Of a stretch of DNA of 11,321 nucleotides, positions 1-6,274 are shown in pieces. The stretch's first letter is position 1, and every line of letters starts with the position of its first letter. This DNA is from CAZIRO01 sp964541595 (lineage in GTDB: Bacteria > Acidobacteriota > HRBIN11). The translations under genes and the position numbers were made by a program. Below the pieces are notes generated by a model. That model did not search any database. It saw nothing but the letters and a program-made list of their open reading frames with translations, and was not told the origin of the DNA. The DNA is taken from the NCBI GenBank assembly GCA_964541595.1, contig CAZIRO010000089.1, positions 1-11,321 on the forward strand, in the 5' to 3' direction.

Positions 1-2
1 CT

Positions 3-1292
3 GTGACCTGTTCGTGGTATTCCATTACGGAACGCATCAAAGAGTATTACATCTTCATGCTGGTCCTGGAGACTGGCATGATCGGGGTGTTCACATCACT
101 GGACTTCATTTTGTTCTATGTATTCTGGGAGATCGTACTCGTGCCGATGTACTTCCTCATCGGTATCTGGGGCGGGGGACGCAAACTGTATTCAGCGATC
201 AAGTTCTTTCTGTACACGCTGTTCGGTAGTGTGCTCATGCTGCTCGGGATCATTGCGCTGCATTACTACTACCATGCGATCACCGGTGAACGCACATTCG
301 ATATCCTGAAGTTTCACCAGCTCGCGCTTCCGGAACACATTCAACTGTGGATCTTTCTGGCGTTCTTCCTCGGATTTGCGATTAAAGTCCCGATGTTTCC
401 GTTTCACACGTGGCTGCCCGACGCCCATACGGATGCACCGACGGCCGGAAGCGTTATCCTGGCCGGTATCCTGCTGAAGATGGGTACGTACGGGTTCCTG
501 CGGTTCAGTCTACCGATTCTTCCCGAGGCGACCTGGGCGTTTCTACCGTGGATGATTGCGCTATCGATCATTGCCATTATCTATGGGGCACTCGTGGCCA
601 TGATGCAGAAAGACTGGAAACGGTTGATCGCATACTCCAGCGTCAGCCATATGGGATTCGTGACACTTGGTATTTTCGCCATGAATATGGCAGGGCTGTC
701 CGGTGCGACGTTACAGATGATCAATCACGGGATCAGTACGGGGGCCCTGTTCCTGCTCGTCGGGTTCATGTATGACCGCCGGCATACGCGCATGATCGCG
801 GATTATGGGGGACTCTACAAGGTCGTCCCGGCATATGCGGCGATCTTCGGCATCATCACGATGTCTTCCATCGGGGTCCCCGGACTGAACGGGTTTATGG
901 GAGAGTTTCCCATTCTCACGGGTGCGCTGAAAGAAAACTTCTGGTGGGGATTCGCCGCCGGCTGGGGGATCGTCCTCGGTGCGGCATATATGTTGTGGCT
1001 GTATCAGCGGATCGTGTTCGGACCGGTGACACATGCGGAAAATGAACGTCTGCCGGATCTGCGATGGAACGAGTGGATCTCCCTGTTGCCCCTGGTGATC
1101 CTCGCGTTTCAAATCGGGATCTATCCGAAACCCTATTTCCGTTGGTTAGAAAAACCGTTACAATACGTGGTCGCCAAGACCCGGCCCGCGGAACTGACCG
1201 GGCCGCCCAAGACATTCCCGACCGTCCCGGCCGGTTCTGCGGAAACCGGCGCTGGCACCCATCCACAACCATCGGAAGAACATGCGCAATGA
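3..1292 (+). CDS. nuoM: NADH-quinone oxidoreductase subunit M (NuoM), 5'-truncated by window
   Basis: This is an antiporter-like proton-pumping membrane subunit of respiratory complex I. The reading frame is open from the first bases and the first residues (SWYSITERIKEYYIFML) match the interior of NuoM, so the gene starts upstream and roughly the first hundred residues are missing. NuoM hallmarks are visible: FWEIVLVPMYFLIG carrying the conserved transmembrane Glu, GFAIKVPMFPFHTWLPDAH with the conserved Lys of the channel, KRLIAYSSVSHMGF, and INHGISTGALFLLVG. The protein is almost entirely hydrophobic helices, ending in a Pro-rich hydrophilic tail of about 40 residues. The VPMYFLIGIWGG signature separates it from NuoL and NuoN. 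The stop codon overlaps the next gene (atpZ-like) by 11 bp, so nuo and Fo genes are probably translationally coupled. NuoN, which usually follows, is not here. Identity is near certain. Confidence 0.97.
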   Translation: MTCSWYSITERIKEYYIFMLVLETGMIGVFTSLDFILFYVFWEIVLVPMYFLIGIWGGGRKLYSAIKFFLYTLFGSVLMLLGIIALHYYYHAITGERTFDILKFHQLALPEHIQLWIFLAFFLGFAIKVPMFPFHTWLPDAHTDAPTAGSVILAGILLKMGTYGFLRFSLPILPEATWAFLPWMIALSIIAIIYGALVAMMQKDWKRLIAYSSVSHMGFVTLGIFAMNMAGLSGATLQMINHGISTGALFLLVGFMYDRRHTRMIADYGGLYKVVPAYAAIFGIITMSSIGVPGLNGFMGEFPILTGALKENFWWGFAAGWGIVLGAAYMLWLYQRIVFGPVTHAENERLPDLRWNEWISLLPLVILAFQIGIYPKPYFRWLEKPLQYVVAKTRPAELTGPPKTFPTVPAGSAETGAGTHPQPSEEHAQ

Positions 1293-1566
1293 CCGAACCC
1301 CGCGCAGACCCGCGCCCGTACGGCGATGGATCCGGCGGGGACGATTTCGCGAAGCGAGCGAATGGACGCAGGTCGCGCTTATGTTCCCCTCATCCATCGC
1401 GGTCGGTGTGGCGATCGGGTATGGGCTGGATCGATGGTGGGGAACAGCGCCGTGGATGACACTGATCATGACGCTGTTCGGGATACTGAGCGGGTTCTAT
1501 CATTTTTACCGCAGTTATCAGCGGTGGTTCGGAAAGAAATCCGACCGTCCGGAGAAACACGTATGA
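1282..1566 (+). CDS. atpZ: AtpZ-like small membrane protein of the Fo cluster (F0F1-ATPase gene 1 family)
   Basis: A 94-residue protein with a basic N-terminus (RTPRRPAPVRRWIRRGR) and two predicted membrane helices at about residues 31-50 and 57-79. The stretch IAVGVAIGYGLDRWWGTAPW followed by a second helix with GILSGFY is the typical pattern of the AtpZ/putative F0F1-ATPase subunit family (helix with small residues, G-x-x-LD-x-W-G-T-x-PW turn, second helix). Family members accompany ATP synthase operons and have been linked to Mg2+ handling and c-ring assembly; that role is inferred here from family and neighbours. The ATG at 1282 overlaps the end of nuoM by 11 bp and has a GGAAG ribosome site just upstream. 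Its stop overlaps the next ATG (ATGA at 1563). These overlaps indicate one polycistronic message. No soluble domain is present. Confidence 0.8.
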   Translation: MRNDRTPRRPAPVRRWIRRGRFREASEWTQVALMFPSSIAVGVAIGYGLDRWWGTAPWMTLIMTLFGILSGFYHFYRSYQRWFGKKSDRPEKHV

Positions 1567-1895
1567 ACGTGCACACTGCAGTTGCGTTCGGTTGGGGTGT
1601 TTTGCTCGCGCATTACAGCTGGCAGACGCTGATCGTGCTGGTGACCCGTGCGGTGGACCGCATCCGACAGCAACCCACGTCCGTGTCTCCGTCCGCGGTC
1701 GGTACGGCCTGGATGATGGTGAAATGGGCAGTATACGTCCTCTGGATCGCGCTCGGGTTGTGGGAACTGCGTCTGCCCGGATGGGCCATGGTGATCGGAT
1801 TTTTCCTGGGATGGACGGCTATCCTGGTGCGACAGGTGCGCGTGACGGGATCAGCCCCCGCGCCGTTGAATGTATCTGAAAACGGTTCACGCTGA
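1563..1895 (+). CDS. Small membrane protein, probable ATP synthase protein I (AtpI-like)
   Basis: A 110-residue protein with three or four hydrophobic segments (about residues 5-27, 50-68 and 72-91) separated by a polar loop RAVDRIRQQPTSVSPSA, and a polar C-terminal tail. Size, topology and position directly before atpB fit the AtpI/ATP synthase I family, a poorly conserved chaperone of c-ring assembly. I see no diagnostic motif, so the assignment rests mainly on context. The ATG lies in an ATGA overlap with the atpZ-like stop. GGAG at 1551-1554, eight bases upstream, is a reasonable ribosome site. atpB starts 33 bp after the stop. An alternative reading is an unrelated lineage-specific membrane protein that has joined the operon. 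The open frame, coupling and hydrophobic pattern make it a real gene with high probability. Confidence 0.65.
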   Translation: MNVHTAVAFGWGVLLAHYSWQTLIVLVTRAVDRIRQQPTSVSPSAVGTAWMMVKWAVYVLWIALGLWELRLPGWAMVIGFFLGWTAILVRQVRVTGSAPAPLNVSENGSR

Positions 1896-1928
1896 CTCTG
1901 CGAATCCTCGAGACGGAGATGGTAACCG

Positions 1929-2642
1929 ATGGAACAGTTTGAAGTTCCCCCATGGATCGGGGTGCAGTTCTACCATCTGCTGACGGCACTGGGCGTGCAT
2001 CTGTCCGAACGGGATGCGGTGTCGCTCTGTATGGTACTGTTGCTCGTAATGGGACTCAGTATTGTGTTTGCGCTCTTTCGTAATCGGTATCGGGTGGTTC
2101 CGTCTCCGGTACAGCAGATCTTGGAGGGCTATTATACTGTTATCCAGAGCCTGTGCCGGGAGATGATCGGTGAGGAAAAAGGCGACCGGTACGTTCCGGT
2201 CATCGGGACCATCGGATTGTTCGTGTTTTTCGGCAATCTGATGGGTCTGGTCCCCGGCCTGACCGCGCCCACGGCCAATCTGAACGTCACCGCCGGTGCC
2301 GCCGTGTTCATATTCCTGTACTACCACCTGGAAGGTATCCGGGAACACGGGATCATCGGATATATCAAACACTTTATGGGACCGGTATGGTGGCTGGCGC
2401 CCCTGTTTTTCCCGATGGAAATCATCAGCCATTTTGCCCGCGTGCTCAGTCTGTCCGTGCGATTGTTCGGGAACATCTTCGGAAAAGACGTCGTTCTGGC
2501 CATTTTGTTTATGGTATTGTTCCCCATTCTCGTGCCCCTGCCGGTAATGGTGCTCGGGATCATCGTGGCGTTCGTTCAGGCGCTCGTCTTTGTCATGTTG
2601 TCCATCTCGTACATTGCCGGTGCGGTAGCCGAAGAACATTAA
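1929..2642 (+). CDS. atpB: F-type ATP synthase subunit a
   Basis: This is the stator membrane subunit that forms the two ion half-channels against the c-ring. The 237-residue length is normal for bacterial subunit a. Motifs visible in order: VPSPVQQILE at about 57-66, GNLMGLVPG at about 102-110 followed by PTANLNVTAG, then ARVLSLSVRLFGNIFGKD at about 170-187. R178 in SVRLFGN is the essential arginine that faces the c-subunit carboxylate. Q217 in FVQALVF corresponds to the conserved last-helix glutamine. Start is ATG 1929, with a weak GGAG about 11 bases upstream. It is followed after 73 bp by atpE. Neither subunit b nor any F1 gene follows, so this is an a/c-only half of a split ATP synthase gene set. 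All key residues are intact and the enzyme should be functional. Confidence 0.97.
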   Translation: MEQFEVPPWIGVQFYHLLTALGVHLSERDAVSLCMVLLLVMGLSIVFALFRNRYRVVPSPVQQILEGYYTVIQSLCREMIGEEKGDRYVPVIGTIGLFVFFGNLMGLVPGLTAPTANLNVTAGAAVFIFLYYHLEGIREHGIIGYIKHFMGPVWWLAPLFFPMEIISHFARVLSLSVRLFGNIFGKDVVLAILFMVLFPILVPLPVMVLGIIVAFVQALVFVMLSISYIAGAVAEEH

Positions 2643-2700
2643 CCCGATCGGTGCATTCAACGGCTTCCGGTGGTGCGCGAATTTGATTTCAACCCACGCC

Positions 2701-2711
2701 AAAGGGAGGTG
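2701..2711 (+). promoter_or_regulatory. Strong ribosome binding site of atpE
   Basis: AAAGGGAGGTG is a near-complete match to the complement of the 16S rRNA 3' end. It lies 7 bases before ATG 2719 and only 4 bases before GTG 2716, which favours the ATG as start. It is the strongest ribosome site I see in the window, in keeping with the c subunit being needed in many copies per complex. Confidence 0.7.
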
Positions 2712-2718
2712 AATCGTG

Positions 2719-3078
2719 ATGCGCAAATGGATGGGTGTGCTGACAGGCATACTCCTGTTCGTCGGGAGCGGGGTCGCATTTGCTGCCGAACCTGCAGAAG
2801 CCGGCGGCGCGTTTTCCAATCCGTATGCGTCGTTCACCTGGCTGGTCATCACGGCAGGTTTTGCGTTGGCGATTGCCGCGTCCATTGGAGCGATTGCACA
2901 GTCCAGAGCGCTCGTTTCCGGTTGCGACGGGATCTCACGCAATCCCGGATCAGCCGATGCCATCCGCGGACTGCTGATTCTGGGGCTCGCGTTTATCGAA
3001 TCGCTCGTGATTTACATGCTCCTGGTCGACCTGATCCTGCTGTTCATAACCATCGGACGCATCCCGTTAGGTGAGTAG
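2719..3078 (+). CDS. atpE: F-type ATP synthase subunit c (proteolipid) with N-terminal signal-like extension
   Basis: Forms the rotor ring that couples ion flow to rotation. From ATG 2719 the protein has 119 residues. A signal-peptide-like start (residues 1-22, ending SGVAFA) precedes two membrane helices at about 38-62 and 82-112 joined by the polar loop R74-N75-P76. The ion-binding glutamate is E94 in LAFIESLVIY. Counting from the loop arginine (13 residues back, 20 forward) places Q61, E94, S95 and Y99 exactly where Na+-binding c subunits such as that of Ilyobacter have Gln32, Glu65, Ser66 and Tyr70. The five positions of the helix-1 GxGxGxGxG motif are A54, I56, A58, A60 and S62, so no glycine remains. 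Long c subunits with a leader are known in several phyla. A GTG at 2716 is an alternative start adding one Met. Ion specificity is an inference. Confidence 0.96.
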   Translation: MRKWMGVLTGILLFVGSGVAFAAEPAEAGGAFSNPYASFTWLVITAGFALAIAASIGAIAQSRALVSGCDGISRNPGSADAIRGLLILGLAFIESLVIYMLLVDLILLFITIGRIPLGE

Positions 3079-3099
3079 ACCGTGCGGGTACACGCATAC

Positions 3100-3122
3100 G
3101 GGCCCGCCGTTTCGGCGGGTCC
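3100..3122 (+). terminator. GC-rich hairpin after atpE, probable terminator
   Basis: A 10-bp stem (3100-3109 with 3113-3122, one G-T wobble) closes a TTT loop 21 bp after the atpE stop. Stem strength and position fit an intrinsic terminator of the nuo-atp transcript. No T-run follows on the + strand, so termination may need Rho or the hairpin may act as a 3'-end stabiliser. Confidence 0.5.
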
Positions 3123-3222
3123 ACCCCGCTTCAATATCCATTGCACTGGGGCGCGCTCGCGTGCCCGATGACCGTAATGAACGGCCGGTCAGGCGTTCCG
3201 CACAACGGGGGATCATCGGCCC

Positions 3223-4614
3223 GTGTGGCATACGATGAAACACGTGTACCGACAGGCCGGCATCGCTTTCGTACTTGTATTGATCGGTTTTACGCTGATT
3301 CACCGCGGATTACATACCGCCCCCCCGCATATCCTGTTCATTACCATTGACACGTTGCGCCGGGACCATGTCGGTGTGTACGGCGCACCCTGGCCGATCA
3401 CGCCCCATATCGATCGGCTGGCCACGCGGGGTGCCGTGTTTCTCCGTGCGTACGCAACGGCCGCATGGACCCCACCTGCGATGGCGTCCCTCCTGTACGG
3501 GGGAACACCCGTACAACACGGGGTAACGGACTGGAATACGCCGCCCGTATCCCGACACATCTCCTGGCCGAAATGGCTCGCGCATCGGTATCGATATCGG
3601 ACCGCGTTTTTTACGAATCATCCCGGTCTGGCCGCGCCGGAATTGCAGATACGTGCGCAGTTTCAGGAATGGGGGTTCTACGGTCGACCGTTTCAATCCG
3701 CTGACCGGCTGGTGAACCGGGTGATCGAATGGGCTCGAACACACAACTGGAAAACCCCCACACTGCTCTGGGTCCATTTCCTGGATCCGCACGAACCGTT
3801 TCAACCGCCTCCGCCCTGGGGAGATTACTGGATTCAGAATACGGTACCACAACCCCTGCTGCCGCATCCGGCACCGCGTTGTGCGCCGGATGATATGTTC
3901 GGCTGGAACTGTATTCCGCCGTATATCCTGAAATACACGATCGACGCGACGGCATACCATCCGGAACGTATTCGGGCGCTATACCGTGCGGACGTCGCGT
4001 ATACGGACGCTCAGGTGGGACGTCTGATCGGATGGATCACCCGTTGGGCCGCCGGATATCGCTGGATCGTGTCGATCACTGCCGATCACGGCGAGATCAT
4101 GGAAACGACCCATCCGATCGATCCGGACATGCGAATATATTTCTCACACGGTACGCTGTTGACCGACGATCTGATTCGTATTCCCTGGATCCTCTACGAT
4201 ACGGCGGACACCATCGCCGGTGCGCATATCGATACGCTGGTCAGCCAGCCGGATATCCCGGCCACCGTTCTGGCGCTTGCGGGACTGCGGGTGCCACCGA
4301 ACTGGGCCGGATATGCGGTCTGGCGGGATGGGTCCTGGCAGAACGTCCGCACATGGGTCACTGCCTGGGAACTGCGAGTGCCGGCCGCGGTCATTACGGA
4401 TGGGGACTGGAAACTCTGGGTAACATCGACAGAAACAGTGGTTCTGCGCAACGGCGACATTCCGGTGCGCACGCACGCGCCACAACGGTTGGTCCGACTG
4501 GTGTCGCGTGTACAGCAGTGGTTGCATTTGCGACGTGCCGATCTTCAGACGGCGACACCACTGCCGGAGGATGTGCAACGGGATCTGCGTCAGATCGGGT
4601 ATGTCGGGCCGTGA
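3223..4614 (+). CDS. Membrane-anchored sulfatase-family (alkaline phosphatase superfamily) hydrolase
   Basis: A 463-residue protein (from GTG 3223; ATG 3235 is an equally possible start, four residues shorter). A single N-terminal membrane helix (about 12-29) is followed by the catalytic fold facing the outside. Metal-site motifs are present: ITIDTLRRDHVGVYG (D43, R46, D48, H49), FLDPHEPFQPP (D188, H190), TADHGE (D288, H289) and FSHGT (H309). The nucleophile region reads AWTPPAMASLLYG. The Cys/Ser of the sulfatase signature C/S-x-P-x-R is Thr83 and the arginine is Met87, so the formylglycine-dependent sulfatase mechanism is unlikely. A Thr nucleophile is typical of relatives acting on phosphoesters or transferring phospho-groups. 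The C-terminal end LRQIGYVGP is common in this family. The gene stands alone after the atp terminator and converges on the next gene. The substrate is unknown. The protein is Trp-rich. Confidence 0.85.
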   Translation: MWHTMKHVYRQAGIAFVLVLIGFTLIHRGLHTAPPHILFITIDTLRRDHVGVYGAPWPITPHIDRLATRGAVFLRAYATAAWTPPAMASLLYGGTPVQHGVTDWNTPPVSRHISWPKWLAHRYRYRTAFFTNHPGLAAPELQIRAQFQEWGFYGRPFQSADRLVNRVIEWARTHNWKTPTLLWVHFLDPHEPFQPPPPWGDYWIQNTVPQPLLPHPAPRCAPDDMFGWNCIPPYILKYTIDATAYHPERIRALYRADVAYTDAQVGRLIGWITRWAAGYRWIVSITADHGEIMETTHPIDPDMRIYFSHGTLLTDDLIRIPWILYDTADTIAGAHIDTLVSQPDIPATVLALAGLRVPPNWAGYAVWRDGSWQNVRTWVTAWELRVPAAVITDGDWKLWVTSTETVVLRNGDIPVRTHAPQRLVRLVSRVQQWLHLRRADLQTATPLPEDVQRDLRQIGYVGP

Positions 4615-4643
4615 GGGGAAAAGTTTTGCAGGGGCATACCGTA

Positions 4644-4664
4644 GCGTGCCCGGACACACCACGC
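4644..4664. terminator. Weak hairpin between convergent genes, possible shared terminator
   Basis: In the 51-bp gap between the two converging stop codons, GCGTG (4644-4648) can pair with CACGC (4660-4664) around an 11-base loop. The stem is short and no T-run follows on either strand, so this is only a candidate. Confidence 0.2.
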
Positions 4665-4665
4665 G

Positions 4666-6111
4666 TCATCTCCCGGCACTTCCCTCGGCCAGTTGATCCA
4701 CCGGGAGACCCAGATCTTTCAAGAGATCCTCTACCGTGGGGTCCGTGCCGGCATGCCAGAGGTCCATCAACAGATGACGTACCATCCGTTCACGCCACCA
4801 GTCGGTACCGAACCGATCTTCCAGGTAACGGTGCACGCCCTCGGCAAAGATCCATGCCCGGAAATCTCGAATCGGCCAGCCGCGGTGGATCACCCAGGGA
4901 ACAACACATTCGGGTTCCACGGCTAAACCGAGACGGCGTTGCAGGTCCACACGTACATCATGCAGAAACCGGTCCAGAGAACGTGTATTCCACCGCTGGG
5001 CCTCCAGTGTATGGACCGTGATTGCAGCGAGCCAGCGGCCGTACAGGTGATCCCACGCCTGCAGCACGATCCGTTGCGTGTCCCAGACGTCTTCCAGATC
5101 GACGGCGCGCCAGAATCCGGGTCGGCACATCCACCGCGCGACCCAGAACCCCCAGCCGATACGTATCGCGGGATCCCCACCGGCCAGACGGGTCCAGCGG
5201 TAGTTCAGCGGCGTCCACATCGCCACCTGTGCGAGGCCCCACAGGTACAACCGTTCCCATACGTCCAGCCAGTTGCCCATTGCGGGACCGCGCACAAGCC
5301 ACAACCGGTCTCCATCAAAGAGTGTGACCGGTACTGCCGGTGCCCGTGCGGGTTCCATGGCGTACCAGGCGATGTCTACCGTACCGGTGTCCTGGACGTC
5401 CAGCCGGTCCTGCCACAACCGCATGGGACCGTGGGTGTCCAGTGCGTGCAGGATCGTCCAGTCCGTGCCGAAATCGGCCATGCGCTGCCACCAGAGAGAC
5501 CAGTGCGGCAGCCGTTCGCTCGATTCCGGTTGCAGGACCGCGTGGTATCCCTCCGAATAGGCATCCTCTCGCGCGTCCAGATAATCCCGTGCGATACGGT
5601 CCCACAGATCCAGATCCCAGCCCTGCCACCGCTCCAGCAGTGTGTAGCCGTTCGGGATGCGCCATGATTTCAGCGTGACCTGCCAGTGCGTCCACCACTG
5701 CAGTCGTAACGGGTTCAACCGATCGATCCCCTGGATGAATTCGACCACCCGATCGCGGTCTCCGGTACATCGAACCTGCCACCATGCTTCTGCGAGCGTG
5801 TGACCGCTACCTGGCAGGGTTTCTGCTGTCCACCCCTCCCGAACCGGCTGCAACGTCGCGATCGTCGCGGCTTCCAGTCCCAACCAGAACGCCACCCGAT
5901 ACGCCGCAATTCCATCGATCGGGATGACCGCGTACCGTTCACGCAATGCGCGGACATGCGTATGAATGTGTTCTATATCGATATACTCTTTGAATCGCGA
6001 ATATAAATCCTTCAACTGCAATGGCGCGGTTTCCCGTAACGTGCGCAACCGCAGACGATCCCGCAGGACGACCAGATCTTCCAGCCGGTCCATCCACCGT
6101 TCCGGATTCAC
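4666..6111 (-). CDS. Trp-rich M3-peptidase-like protein with lost zinc site (probable pseudoenzyme)
   Basis: A 481-residue soluble protein without signal peptide. Start is GTG 6111, chosen for the GAGGGAGAAG ribosome site just upstream; Met7 (ATG 6093) is an alternative. Thirty-eight tryptophans (about 8%) make the composition extreme. The C-terminal part (FRAWIFAEGVHRYLEDRFG, then TDWWRERMVRHLLMDLW) resembles, from memory, the end of M3-like metallopeptidases. In the expected catalytic region the line ERLYLWGLAQVAMWT (286-300) fits the usual LLHEAGHAQHFAWT with H, E, H replaced by Y289, L290, L293. The helix expected to bring the third ligand reads AIRIGWGFW, with I318 in place of Glu. The spacing 289 to 318 (29 residues) equals His473 to Glu502 of thimet oligopeptidase. 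If right, the fold is kept but catalysis is lost. It lies downstream of dnaG on the same strand, separated by a heptamer array. The family call is tentative; the gene itself is secure. Confidence 0.75.
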   Translation of the reverse strand: MNPERWMDRLEDLVVLRDRLRLRTLRETAPLQLKDLYSRFKEYIDIEHIHTHVRALRERYAVIPIDGIAAYRVAFWLGLEAATIATLQPVREGWTAETLPGSGHTLAEAWWQVRCTGDRDRVVEFIQGIDRLNPLRLQWWTHWQVTLKSWRIPNGYTLLERWQGWDLDLWDRIARDYLDAREDAYSEGYHAVLQPESSERLPHWSLWWQRMADFGTDWTILHALDTHGPMRLWQDRLDVQDTGTVDIAWYAMEPARAPAVPVTLFDGDRLWLVRGPAMGNWLDVWERLYLWGLAQVAMWTPLNYRWTRLAGGDPAIRIGWGFWVARWMCRPGFWRAVDLEDVWDTQRIVLQAWDHLYGRWLAAITVHTLEAQRWNTRSLDRFLHDVRVDLQRRLGLAVEPECVVPWVIHRGWPIRDFRAWIFAEGVHRYLEDRFGTDWWRERMVRHLLMDLWHAGTDPTVEDLLKDLGLPVDQLAEGSAGR

Positions 6112-6165
6112 GGCTTCTCCCTCTCACATGCATGCCGGGACATCCCCGGTGAGAATCGCACATGG

Positions 6166-6270
6166 AAGACCCGACACCTGACACCTGGCATCTGAGACCT
6201 GGGACCCGACACCTGGGACCTGAGACCTGACACCTGACACCCGAGACCCGGGACCTGACACCCGATCCCC
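6166..6270 (+). repeat. Heptamer tandem array A (15 units) between dnaG and the peptidase-like gene
   Basis: Fifteen consecutive 7-bp units in perfect register fit G-R-N-A-C-C-Y. Coding units as 1=GACACCY, 2=GAGACCY, 3=GGGACCY, 5=GGCAYCT, 0=degenerate, the order is 0-1-1-5-2-3-1-3-2-1-1-2-3-1-0. Only positions 2, 3 and 7 vary inside the array, and degenerate units sit at both edges. It begins 4 bp beyond the dnaG stop and fills most of the 163-bp gap between the two - strand genes. The rest of the gap (6112-6165) holds the ribosome site of the peptidase-like gene and a small CCGGG/CCCGG hairpin at 6135-6149. Confidence 0.95.
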
Positions 6271-6274
6271 CCAT

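Noticed and set aside
3079..3222. Small gene or promoter between atpE and the sulfatase-like gene
   Set aside because: Apart from the hairpin at 3100-3122, I see no supported frame with a ribosome site and no clear -35/-10 pair.
6166..6270. CRISPR array
   Set aside because: Units are 7 bp and directly adjacent with no spacers; no cas genes are present.
5939..6274. Open frame across array A giving a GVRCQVSG-type repeat protein on -
   Set aside because: The peptide is only the heptamer read through in one frame (7 bp x 3 = 7 residues); no start signal and no similarity to a protein family.
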